Below, piece after piece: positions 18,216 to 26,695 of a stretch of 64,000 nucleotides of DNA. Location: contig NZ_AUBU01000003.1 in the NCBI RefSeq assembly GCF_000429405.1, forward strand, positions 186,001 to 250,000, in the 5' to 3' direction. Every line of letters starts with the position of its first letter. The first letter of the stretch is position 1. Position numbers and translations under genes: made by a program. The DNA comes from Algoriphagus marincola DSM 16067. GTDB taxonomy: Bacteria > Bacteroidota > Bacteroidia > Cytophagales > Cyclobacteriaceae. A model generated the notes under the pieces. That model had not been told where the DNA came from and ran no database searches. It was given only the letters and a program-made list of their open reading frames with translations.

Positions 18216-19706
18216 CTACCCTTCTACTTTCTTCGAATACACCCGACCAAAATGATCCTTGGCCTCAAATACCAGATTCTCAGAGTTTGTAGGTTGGAAG
18301 AAGAACATGTGATCATTCAGTTGAGGCTCTACCCATTTGCGACGTGCAGGTAATTCAGGCCCAGTATGCAATTCCATACTCCAGGGATCCTTGGCCATGA
18401 TTTTTTCCGGAGAACCTACTTTGATCCCATTCTCATACCAACTGAGTTCCCAAGCTGAATCATAATTCCAGCAATTCACAGAAACGAAATCCTGAAAATC
18501 GGGATGATAGCCTTTTGGATAAACCCGGAATTGCTCTTCAATGCTCAATCCCGTTCCCTTGTATTGCCATTTTAGCTCCGAACCCTTTGCCTCATAAACC
18601 GCATAGCCACTCGGGGTTCCATCATGACAAATAGGCCCAGACCACCAAGCTCCGCAAACGGTCCCATGACAATGCTCATAGACATGTCCCATGATCATAT
18701 TATCATTAAAATGGGTGTGTCCTGATAAAATGTGGGCATTATAACCCTCCAATAATCGATAAAGATGCTCTCGATTACTTACGGTACCTCCCAGCGTATC
18801 CCGGTCTGGATAGCGCTGCACTGCTCCTGTGTAGGTGGGAATATGCAGGGAAACTACCACTGTTTTCCCTTTTTCGACCAAGGCCAAATCCTGCTCCAAC
18901 CAAGCCAATTGCTCCTCCGGAATATAGCCGATGTATTTGGTGCCCACTCCCAGATAGAACACATCATCCAAAACCACATAATGAACCTCTCCCCGATTCC
19001 AAGAGTAATAAGTTGGTCCAAAATGCCCTTTAAAAGTCTTGGCTGTTCCTTCGTCTGATCGCACCCCAAAGTCCATATCATGATTCCCTATCACCTGAAA
19101 GAAAGGAATCCCGGTAGCGGCTATTCCTTGATTATATTCTTTGAAAAGTTCTAATCGGTCAAAGACCAAATCCCCACAGCCAATCCCAAATATATTGGGA
19201 TCGTTGATCTCACGGATGGTCTGCTGTACATCCGGAATGGCCACATTCAGCAATTGTTGCGCTTCGTAATCATCCTGAATCTGAGTATCTGAAAGCAAAA
19301 GAAAATGATGATTCGCATCCGATTCCAGGTTTGAAATCAGGTCGAAAGCTATCTGCTGATCGGCTTGAGCGGGATTAATGAGTTGGAAGAAGGCAGCCGA
19401 ACCATTTGCCTGCTTTTTGATCTGATAGCCCGAAGGGATTGAAATGAAAACAAACTCCCGATCATTGGAAGAAATCAACTCATATTCTCCATTGGCATCT
19501 GTGAGCACAACCGATCGGCCATCGGAAACAGCTACCCTAGAAATACCTTTCCCTCCGGCAGCCACTTTTCCCCGGATTCTGATGGAAGAAAAAGGAGCCA
19601 ATAAACGGTCTTTCACCCTATTTTCGGCAAAAACTGCCGAACCGAAGGAAAGCCAAGCCGCCGAACTTAAGCTCAGGGATTTCAGAAAATCTCGTCTTTT
19701 AAACAT
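18216..19706 (-). CDS. Tat-exported calcineurin-like metallophosphoesterase
   Basis: 496 aa. KRRDFLKSLSLSSAAWL is a twin-arginine type signal ending at VFA. An N-terminal beta domain (about 40-120) precedes the phosphoesterase domain. Its metal ligands are seen in LLLSDTQIQDD, GCGDLVFDR, VIGNHDMDFG, VSLHIPTYTG and ILSGHTHFNDN. A C-terminal beta domain follows. It hydrolyses a phosphoester outside the cytoplasm; the substrate is unknown. It begins 12 bp after the stop of a PhoD-like phosphatase gene, so the two probably act together in organic-phosphate use. Confidence 0.87.
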   Translation of the reverse strand: MFKRRDFLKSLSLSSAAWLSFGSAVFAENRVKDRLLAPFSSIRIRGKVAAGGKGISRVAVSDGRSVVLTDANGEYELISSNDREFVFISIPSGYQIKKQANGSAAFFQLINPAQADQQIAFDLISNLESDANHHFLLLSDTQIQDDYEAQQLLNVAIPDVQQTIREINDPNIFGIGCGDLVFDRLELFKEYNQGIAATGIPFFQVIGNHDMDFGVRSDEGTAKTFKGHFGPTYYSWNRGEVHYVVLDDVFYLGVGTKYIGYIPEEQLAWLEQDLALVEKGKTVVVSLHIPTYTGAVQRYPDRDTLGGTVSNREHLYRLLEGYNAHILSGHTHFNDNMIMGHVYEHCHGTVCGAWWSGPICHDGTPSGYAVYEAKGSELKWQYKGTGLSIEEQFRVYPKGYHPDFQDFVSVNCWNYDSAWELSWYENGIKVGSPEKIMAKDPWSMELHTGPELPARRKWVEPQLNDHMFFFQPTNSENLVFEAKDHFGRVYSKKVEG

Positions 19707-19718
19707 GGTGTTTTCGGA

Positions 19719-20744
19719 TTAATTATTGGAAAATGGGATGGAAAGATTTGCATAAGAAGCCCCAGCCTCTCCTTTGATTTGAAAGGCTATTTCTTCATTC
19801 TCCCAGTCAATTTCGGCCAAACCATAATTCAGCTTGGCAATCAGGTCTCCGATTCGGTAGCGATTGGGTTCTTCGGATATGCTGCCCCAGGTATGCGTCA
19901 AACCACTTGCGGTGATTTCGTAGATCCCATCAGGGAATCGCTCATCGGTCAATTTCATCAGTTCGGCAATATGCCGGTCACCACTCAGTAAAATCGGCGT
20001 ATTCGCTCCAGAAGCTGCAATTAAACTCAGCAGACGCTCCCGTTCTTGTGGGAAATTGGCCCATTTTTCATAGGCATGCTGAGTGGGTAAAAACTGAATT
20101 CCAGACACGATCAAATTTACCTTGGCCGGACTGGTGTTGAGTTCGTTCTCCAACCACTTCCATTGCTCCTCTCCCAATATTTGGCCGTCCACATTAGGTT
20201 GGTACACCCGGTCGATTCGCATCAGGGTATCCCGATGATAACGAGCATCCAGGAGGATGACTTTGACCAGATTTTCTCCCTTTCCAAATAGATGAGCTGC
20301 ATAAGCTCCTTCCCGTTTGCGCTCAGGAGCATCTTGGGGCACATCCAAGAAGTCTAGCATCAACTGCTGGGAAGCGGCTTTCTGGGCAAAAAACTTTCCG
20401 CCATCATTGATCCCGTAGTCATGGTCATCCCAAATCCCGATGATTTTGGAATTACGCTTGAGCTTTTGATAGTCAGATACCTGATTTTGCATGGCATATT
20501 TTGCGCGAAGCGTGTCCAAATTGGGTGAATCCCCATAAATATTATCCCCCATCCAAATCCAGAGATCCGGATTATCGGAAACAATAGGTTGCCAGAGTGG
20601 CTGAGGTCGGTTTTGTCTATTGCAGGAGCCAAAAGCAATTCGGGTGATTTCTTCCTCTTCTGAAGTCAGGACGCTTGGCTTGCAAGCAAAAAACAGTGGT
20701 AGTCCTAAAAAGAAGTAAAGGGTCAGCGTTTGTAAGTTTTTCAC
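19719..20744 (-). CDS. PhoD-like phosphatase, lipoprotein
   Basis: 341 aa. The signal ends in the lipobox LFFAC, so the enzyme is probably membrane-anchored. PhoD-type motifs are IAFGSCNRQ, WIWMGDNIYGD, GIWDDHDYGINDGG and LLSGDRHIAEL, which bind iron and calcium in PhoD enzymes. It is shorter than classical PhoD and lacks its N-terminal beta domain. It should cleave phosphomono- or diesters. It is upstream of and close to the Tat-exported phosphoesterase (12 bp). Confidence 0.85.
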   Translation of the reverse strand: MKNLQTLTLYFFLGLPLFFACKPSVLTSEEEEITRIAFGSCNRQNRPQPLWQPIVSDNPDLWIWMGDNIYGDSPNLDTLRAKYAMQNQVSDYQKLKRNSKIIGIWDDHDYGINDGGKFFAQKAASQQLMLDFLDVPQDAPERKREGAYAAHLFGKGENLVKVILLDARYHRDTLMRIDRVYQPNVDGQILGEEQWKWLENELNTSPAKVNLIVSGIQFLPTQHAYEKWANFPQERERLLSLIAASGANTPILLSGDRHIAELMKLTDERFPDGIYEITASGLTHTWGSISEEPNRYRIGDLIAKLNYGLAEIDWENEEIAFQIKGEAGASYANLSIPFSNN

Positions 20745-20949
20745 GTCTTTCGATTTTTATTTCAAGATGAAAAACTTTGAGTTTTTCTCCATGCCGCTGC
20801 AAAAAATTATCAATTTCTTAACCTGACCTCAAGGCCACCGCTTTTGCTTGTCTTTGCCATTTTTTTTTCCAAAATTGGAATTACATGCTGACAAAGAGCA
20901 GCTTAATGATTTTAATTCTAGTTTTTTAAACCCTTTCAAATTCTTAGCC

Positions 20950-22020
20950 ATGGTCAAACATTACATCATCACCAATCGGGAAGTCACTACACGGAGGAGC
21001 AGAAATTACATTTCTGTGAATGAAAAAGAGTACATGCGAAAAGACGGAGACGAGGAAGCTCGGCACAATCTCCGCTATGGTACAATCAGCTTTGACCCCA
21101 AAAAAGCCAAAAAGCTGAAAGACTTCGATATTCAGATCATCCCTGAGGTAGATGAAAACCTTTTGGCAAACTATGCCGACGATAAGGACGTGAGCAAAGC
21201 CAAGTTTCCTTCTACCACTATTTTCACCGAACTGTATGAGTCGGGAATCAAAGCAAGCAAAAAGAGTCCTGAAGGCGATCATATCCGTATCTCGGAAGAC
21301 ATCCTTGTCTTTGTACATGGATTCAAGTCCGATTTGGAAACAGCCATGCAAACCCTCTGTGAGCTCCACAAACGATATGTAGAGCCGGAAGACTCTACCA
21401 TCAAGCACTTGGTCTTATTCACCTGGCCTGCTAAGAAAAAACTGCTTAAGTATCGCTCGGACGCCTATGATGCGATGCAGTCGGGCTTTGCTTTAGCGCG
21501 ATCCATGGCCTCGCTTCGGGAGTTTTTCAAAAAGAAATTTGTGGAAGAGCGAAAGCCGCTTTGTGATCAAAAAATCCATCTCATGTGCCATAGCATGGGA
21601 AATCGAGTCCTGGAAAACATGGTCAAAGGTGTACAGGACATCGGATTGGATATCAATTCTATTTTTGGAGAAATCCTACTCGTGGGTGCTGATATCGATT
21701 ACTATGCGCTGGAGCGTCCAAATCCACTTTATCGCCTCATTGATTTTGGGGAGCGGGTGCATGTGTACTATCACAACAAAGATCAGGCACTAGGAATCTC
21801 CGAGCTTACCAAAAACGCTTTCAACCGCTTGGGCCGCTGGGGTGCGAAAAACTCCGTTAATCTAGCAGATGACATCTATCAATGTGATGTGACCGAGATC
21901 GATGATGACAAGGGCTTGCTTCATGACACCGTTCATCATTGGTACTACACCAATTCCCCCTCCGTGGTAGAGGACATCATCGAAGTAATGAAGGGTGGAA
22001 ATAGCATTTTCAACAGATAG
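20950..22020 (+). CDS. DUF900-type alpha/beta hydrolase
   Basis: 356 aa from the ATG at 20950. A longer frame begins at 20848, but its extra N-terminus is low in conservation-like features and MVKHYIITNRE is a more natural start. ILVFVHGFKSDLETA is the oxyanion region and IHLMCHSMGNRVLENM contains the nucleophile serine in HSMGN. Both are typical of DUF900 (PF05990) hydrolases. Substrate unknown. It precedes an M19-like peptidase gene by 3 bp, so the two are almost certainly cotranscribed. Confidence 0.78.
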   Translation: MVKHYIITNREVTTRRSRNYISVNEKEYMRKDGDEEARHNLRYGTISFDPKKAKKLKDFDIQIIPEVDENLLANYADDKDVSKAKFPSTTIFTELYESGIKASKKSPEGDHIRISEDILVFVHGFKSDLETAMQTLCELHKRYVEPEDSTIKHLVLFTWPAKKKLLKYRSDAYDAMQSGFALARSMASLREFFKKKFVEERKPLCDQKIHLMCHSMGNRVLENMVKGVQDIGLDINSIFGEILLVGADIDYYALERPNPLYRLIDFGERVHVYYHNKDQALGISELTKNAFNRLGRWGAKNSVNLADDIYQCDVTEIDDDKGLLHDTVHHWYYTNSPSVVEDIIEVMKGGNSIFNR

Positions 22021-22023
22021 GCC

Positions 22024-23631
22024 ATGGGTAAGCGTAGATTTTCTGACCTGCACTGTCATAACCACATGCGTGCGCATTTTCAGATGCAGGAAAAAGCCAA
22101 AAAATTCAGAAGGAAAGGAGAATTCAGCCCTTGGACCGTCATTGCATCCAATCACCGTAACCACCAAAAAGGCGTCATGGGAGCGAGTTACAGCCAAATT
22201 GACTTGGTCAAATGCTGGAATTCCAACCTTCGCCTGACCTTCAACTCTCTGTATCCGCTAGAACGCCAATTTGTGAAGGGCATTGACCCAAAAATCGGCA
22301 AAGACAAATGGTTTCGCTTTTTGACTTCTGCAATCTTGGGTTCCAAAGGGATCCGCCGGGACCTGCTACAAACCGCTTACATGCGCATACCGGATAAGGT
22401 CGTGAATTACTTTCAGTCTGATGATTATGATTACTGGGAGTCACTACAGCGCGAGCGGGATTTTGTCATGATGGATTCGGGAAAGCGAATCCGTAGAAAT
22501 GAAATTCACGTTCCCCAAGCTTTGCTCCGTGAGGAGCGACTAGCCAGAAAACTAGCCAATCAACATCCACGGCTTTATTATGCTGAGAATGCTTGCTATC
22601 GCATTCCTACCAGTCGGGAAGAACTCCAAAAATCCATCGAAGATGATCAGGAAATCACCATGATTTTGACCATCGAAGGAGCCCATGCCTTGGGCACCGA
22701 TCGCGTACAATCTATCGATGAAATCTCCCAACGCGTGAAGGAAATCAAAGAAAATTGGGAGGCTCCGATTTTTTTCATCACCTATGCCCATCACTTTGAT
22801 AATCATCTCTGCGGACATGCCCACTCCATTCCCGGAATGGGAAAAATCCTTATGGACCAATCCGAACGAATGAATGCCGGATTCAATAATGATGGAAGAA
22901 GAATCCTCAAGGAGCTCTTGGGCATTAATGGAGATTTTGAGCGGGATGAGTCCTTGGGCTATCGCATTCTGATCGATGTCAAACACATGAGTGCGCGATC
23001 CAGAAAGGAATTTTACAGTCTAGTAGGCAAATGCTTGGATAAGGGAGATCGCATCCCGGTCATTGCTTCGCATTGCGGCTATTCGGGTATTTCGACACTG
23101 GATAGGCATATCGAATTGGAAGACTGCGAGGTGGACGATTACACAGATGAAAGCGGGAAATTCAATGCCTGGAACATCAACATGTGTGATGAGGATATCG
23201 AATGGATTGTCCGAACTAGAGGGATGTTTGGGATTTCCTTCGATCAGCGGATTCTGGGAATCACCAAGGAAGATCTGAAAAACAATCCCCAACGAAACGG
23301 AATTCAGCTCATTTGGGAAAATATCGAAGCCATCATCAAAAGTGCCTATGCCAATCCCAACCTGAGCGATGAAGAAAAACCAATGGTCTGGAAATGCCTG
23401 ACCATCGGAACCGACTTTGAAGGCTTGATCGATCCGGTAGACTACTACCCTACCGCTTTGGAGTTTGGTTTATTCAGCAACAATTTGATTTTCGAAATCG
23501 AGCAGGCCCGCAAGAAAAGCGGACAAAAACACCTAGCCCATCTCAAATCCCGTGAGGATGTAGAGAAAGCCGTGGAGGATTTTTGTTTTAATAATTCGAA
23601 GGGGTTTGTGATTGAGAATTATTTGGGTTGA
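22024..23631 (+). CDS. M19 (renal dipeptidase)-like metallohydrolase
   Basis: 535 aa, amidohydrolase superfamily. Metal-ligand candidates are FSDLHCHNH (near the N-terminus), MILTIEGAHALG (the metal-bridging glutamate region of M19), FFITYAHHFDNHLCGHA, and PVIASHCGYSG (late histidine). The layout fits the peptidase M19 family, though the protein is longer than usual. No signal peptide is seen, so it appears cytosolic. It is directly behind the DUF900 hydrolase gene (3 bp gap). Confidence 0.72.
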   Translation: MGKRRFSDLHCHNHMRAHFQMQEKAKKFRRKGEFSPWTVIASNHRNHQKGVMGASYSQIDLVKCWNSNLRLTFNSLYPLERQFVKGIDPKIGKDKWFRFLTSAILGSKGIRRDLLQTAYMRIPDKVVNYFQSDDYDYWESLQRERDFVMMDSGKRIRRNEIHVPQALLREERLARKLANQHPRLYYAENACYRIPTSREELQKSIEDDQEITMILTIEGAHALGTDRVQSIDEISQRVKEIKENWEAPIFFITYAHHFDNHLCGHAHSIPGMGKILMDQSERMNAGFNNDGRRILKELLGINGDFERDESLGYRILIDVKHMSARSRKEFYSLVGKCLDKGDRIPVIASHCGYSGISTLDRHIELEDCEVDDYTDESGKFNAWNINMCDEDIEWIVRTRGMFGISFDQRILGITKEDLKNNPQRNGIQLIWENIEAIIKSAYANPNLSDEEKPMVWKCLTIGTDFEGLIDPVDYYPTALEFGLFSNNLIFEIEQARKKSGQKHLAHLKSREDVEKAVEDFCFNNSKGFVIENYLG

Positions 23632-23642
23632 TGGTTGAAGGG

Positions 23643-23759
23643 GGAAGTGGGAAGAAGGAAGTGGGAAGCACGAAGATGGAAGAGGGAAGATGGAAGCAGG
23701 AAGTGGGAAGCAGGAAGCACGAAGTGGGAAGAGGGAAGTGGGAAGAAGGAAGTGGGAAG
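23643..23759. repeat. 7-bp periodic tract (GGAAGNN)
   Basis: Seventeen successive heptamers (the last one partial), each GGAAG or CGAAG followed by two variable bases (TG, AA, CA, AT, AG). The tract starts 12 bp after the M19-like stop. Reading frames through it would encode only low-complexity protein. Related tracts lie at 47913-47943 (inverted), 48099-48149 and 48274-48312. Confidence 0.9.
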
Positions 23760-23855
23760 GCCCGGAATTCTAGACTTTCAGGCCGATTTGTGGCAGATCA
23801 CCTTTCCAGCAGGCAGAAAAGCAGGTTTATTTCAAAAGTATTCTTGAATTAAACC

Positions 23856-24329
23856 TTAGTCAAACACAATCTGAAGCTTCATTAAATGCTTGCAGACAAT
23901 CCCATTCTCTACGATAGGCTCAGGATAATTTCGCTCAAAAAAGCCCCAATCCACCTCAAACAATTCAAATCCCAGGCTTTGATACAATGTTAATTGGGCC
24001 ATGCTGGAGTTTCCGGTAGCGATGAGTAATCGCTCCAATCCTTTCTGCTTTGCATATTGAATTGCAAATCGAAGCAGCTGTTTTCCGAAGCCTTTTCCCT
24101 GAAAAGTCTCATCCACAGCCAAATTCTTGATCTCCACTATTCCATCACTCAAGGGAAGTAAAACCAAGACCCCAATAAGCTTTCCCTGCAATTCACCCAC
24201 AAAGACCTCACTTTCGGATAAATACCGATCAATCATTTCTCTAGATGGATCTGCAAGCAAAAGCAAATCCCAAGGAGGATCAGAGTTTTTTGCCAAGTCA
24301 CTGATCTGAAATTTTGATTCACCTTTCAT
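23856..24329 (-). CDS. GNAT-family N-acetyltransferase
   Basis: 157 aa. The acetyl-CoA site is seen as VEIKNLAVDETFQGKGFGKQLLRFAIQYAKQKG (the V-x4-GxGxG/A motif), with later MAQLTLYQSLGFELFEVDWGFF as the C-terminal strands. It transfers an acetyl group to an unknown amine substrate. It stands alone, facing a large gene-poor stretch. Confidence 0.83.
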   Translation of the reverse strand: MKGESKFQISDLAKNSDPPWDLLLLADPSREMIDRYLSESEVFVGELQGKLIGVLVLLPLSDGIVEIKNLAVDETFQGKGFGKQLLRFAIQYAKQKGLERLLIATGNSSMAQLTLYQSLGFELFEVDWGFFERNYPEPIVENGIVCKHLMKLQIVFD

Positions 24330-24396
24330 GATCTTTTTGAAAATAAAGCTTCGACAAATAAGCTACTAAAATCTTTTGTTTTGAGAAAAATAGAAT

Positions 24397-24471
24397 TATA
24401 TTTATGCAACAATATTGCATTTTTTAAATAGTTGAAGAATGAAAAGGGGTTTGTTAGAGCCCCTTTTTTTT
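24397..24471 (+). ncRNA. Candidate small transcript with promoter and terminator
   Basis: A possible Bacteroidota promoter (TTG at 24376-24378, 18-nt spacer, TATATTTA at 24397-24404) is followed 40 bp on by an intrinsic terminator: AAAAGGGG (24442-24449), a 10-nt loop, CCCCTTTT (24460-24467) running into a T tract. The transcript would be about 60 nt. No gene lies downstream for ~3 kb on this strand, so the pair may make a small RNA. There is no match to a known family. Confidence 0.25.
24442..24471 (+). terminator. Intrinsic terminator-like hairpin
   Basis: AAAAGGGG pairs with CCCCTTTT, followed by T residues to 24471. No plus-strand gene precedes it, which is why a small RNA is considered. 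Confidence 0.5.
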
Positions 24472-25609
24472 AGATCTAGCTGTTCGGGTCCCGATTGCTA
24501 TCGGGATGTAATCCCGAACTCCTATCCTAGGATTTGTAATCTGATAAAACAAAATCCCTACCCATACTAATCTTCCGTTTATCTTGCTGGCATCAAATCT
24601 TTATTTCCTGTCAAAAATCATGGGCCAGCGCTTGAAATTGGTCTTGATCTATTTTTCTTGGGTTTATATATGTTCTTTTGGCTTGACCCAAAAGAACCAA
24701 AAGGTCAAGTCGCAGCTAAGCTTCAACGCGCATTGCCTACACATGGCTCGCAGCTGCGACGGCCCAACGCGCCCTTAATCCTAAAACTTATACTATTAGA
24801 TTTTAATCTAGTTATATACCAAAATATGTTTACCTCACTGTTCCCGATTTGTAATTTTTACTTGTAGAAAATTGATTTTTAACCAGATAAGTATTGAACT
24901 GGAATCTTATGTCTATAGGATGCCCTGCGGGATTTTCGGTTTTGGAATGCTTTGTAAACCCGTTAGGAAAATGACTTAGTCCCGAACTTGTTTCGGGAAT
25001 CCAGTCATTTTTAGGGTGGCAAAGCAGGACAAAATTCCGCTGCGCACTATTTATTCAAGAAACGAAAACATGGACAGCGGAAAGAAAAGAACGGGGCAAA
25101 GACTTTTGGATACTTTTGGTCTTCAAAAGTATCAAAGAAAAATGGCTTTTGATTAATCAAGAAACCTTCCCAATCCAATCTTACGGTTCTCTTGCTCGCA
25201 GCAACACTTAATTTCCAATCAAAAACAAAGGGCCAGCGCTGGTATGATATTGTATTTTCTAAGCCCTGGGTTGCGTCGTTCCTCTTTACCCAGGCCTGCC
25301 TGCCGGCAAAGGCAGGGCTATTAATAAATCGTGTCCACCACGGCGGACTGGCACTATGGCACTCTTTTTCGCTATGTTGATTCTAGAAAGTCAGGAAAGA
25401 AGAAAAGCCCCTTTACTTTATCAAGAGCCTTGTAAACCCGCTGACTTTTCAGTTACGAAATAAAAGGCTGAATTTCTGCAAAAATGATCAGTTTATGCCT
25501 ACATCCGTCCCCTGTCCGTGGCGGAACGGACATCGGACATCGGACATCAGGCCTTAATAGCAAGGAACAAGATTAAAAAAGCATCCTCCTAGCTAATCAT
25601 AGACCATCC

Positions 25610-26578
25610 TCACCCCTCCTTTTCCTCTCCAAAAATCTCCTTCACTACCCAGCCTTTCCCCCACTCTTCTTTTTCCTTTTCAGTCCAGAGTTCGGGAAAG
25701 AAAATCACCTTCTGAAATCGCGGCGGAAGGTACTTTTGCCAGTTGGTTCCACCCGTAGCGGCAATATCCACCGGATCCCGCTGCAGGTAGCGAACGGCCG
25801 ATTTGTAATGCGCCAAAGGCCAAAAGACATTGGCTTTCAGGTCAAACTGCTTCATCAAATCCTCCAGTTCCTGACTGGGCGATTCGATTTCCATAAAGCG
25901 CTGCCAAAGGTTTTTCCTACGATAGGACTCAATCAGTTCTTTCAGCTTCTTCCCATATTTCAGGTTGAAGTTTTTGAGCGTCAGGGTCTTTTGCCCGGTG
26001 GCCAACTCGATCGCGCCCTGCTGCCAATACAAATGCTCAAAAATATCATCCGCCGGAGAATGATAGTCAAAATCGGGTCTTGCGCCCAAGGCTACCAGTT
26101 GAAAAGCATCCGCTGCCATCAATTCGATCTCCCGATACTGCGCACTTTGAAAACCCGAGGAAGGAAGCAGGGACATTCTAAATTTCAAAAATTGCTCCCG
26201 CTCCATGCCTTTCCACATCATCGCAAAGGAGGAAATCAAATGATCAAAATACATTAGAATCCGCTCCAGGCGAGTTTTGAAAAAGTCCTCATCCAGGTCT
26301 TCCCTATCCGATATCTGCTCCATTTCTGATATAATCAGCTTGAAATAGAGTTCGGTGATCTGATGATAAATGATAAAGATCTTCTCGTCCTTGAAGCTGG
26401 TTTTGGGTTGCTGCAGGGAAAGTAAGACATCCAGATTGATGTATTCCCAATAGGTCAGGTAATCGGCGTAAAGCAATCCTTCCAGGTAGGAAAGCATATC
26501 CTGTCCGGAGGATTTAAACTTTTCTTCGAGTTGTTTGATTTTATCTAAAATGCGTGGGTCAAATTGGGAATCGCTCAT
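25610..26578 (-). CDS. kynA: Tryptophan 2,3-dioxygenase
   Basis: 322 aa. FIIYHQITELYFKLI is the family signature (haem-site histidine and substrate residues). Further matches are SFAMMWKGMEREQFLKFRMSLLPSSGFQSAQYREIE and the late TGGTNWQKYLPPRFQKVIFFPELW. The enzyme opens the indole ring of tryptophan to N-formylkynurenine using haem. It is divergent from a glutaryl-CoA dehydrogenase gene (117 bp between starts), which acts on a product that can come from tryptophan through the kynurenine route. That functional link is inferred. Confidence 0.92.
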   Translation of the reverse strand: MSDSQFDPRILDKIKQLEEKFKSSGQDMLSYLEGLLYADYLTYWEYINLDVLLSLQQPKTSFKDEKIFIIYHQITELYFKLIISEMEQISDREDLDEDFFKTRLERILMYFDHLISSFAMMWKGMEREQFLKFRMSLLPSSGFQSAQYREIELMAADAFQLVALGARPDFDYHSPADDIFEHLYWQQGAIELATGQKTLTLKNFNLKYGKKLKELIESYRRKNLWQRFMEIESPSQELEDLMKQFDLKANVFWPLAHYKSAVRYLQRDPVDIAATGGTNWQKYLPPRFQKVIFFPELWTEKEKEEWGKGWVVKEIFGEEKEG

Positions 26579-26695
26579 GGCTAAATTTTATCAAAAATGG
26601 TAGTTTTTTCCCCTTCGATCTATTTACTTCGAAAGGTCTTGGGGCTTTTCTTCCCGACAAAAATCAAGCATTCAATTCAATAAACCAAAAATAGT

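Larger units (their letters stand above)
24330..25609. other. 1.28-kb gene-free region made of dispersed repeats
   Basis: No credible gene. It holds several palindromes: CCCGAT-TGCT-ATCGGG (24490-24505), CTTGACC/GGTCAAG (24682-24709), AAAATGACT/AGTCATTTT around CCCGAA/TTCGGG (24968-25011), and a perfect GATACTTTTG/CAAAAGTATC stem with 5-nt loop (25109-25133). Two diverged copies of one ~65-bp block lie at 24568-24633 and 25174-25240 (both end GGGCCAGCGCT). Short ORFs here (such as the one reading FFWLDPKEPK near 24670) are by-products of the repeat. Confidence 0.6.

Noticed and set aside
20848-20949. Longer start for the DUF900 hydrolase.
   Set aside because: The extra 34 residues are unlike the family; ATG at 20950 is preferred.
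23628-23852. Two plus-strand ORFs of 70-74 aa after the M19-like gene.
   Set aside because: They read the GGAAGNN tract, giving lysine/glycine/glutamate-rich repeats with no coding signal.
24584-25380. Short ORFs reading FFWLDPKEPK and similar.
   Set aside because: Fragments inside a dispersed hairpin repeat; two copies of the block differ without preserving a frame.
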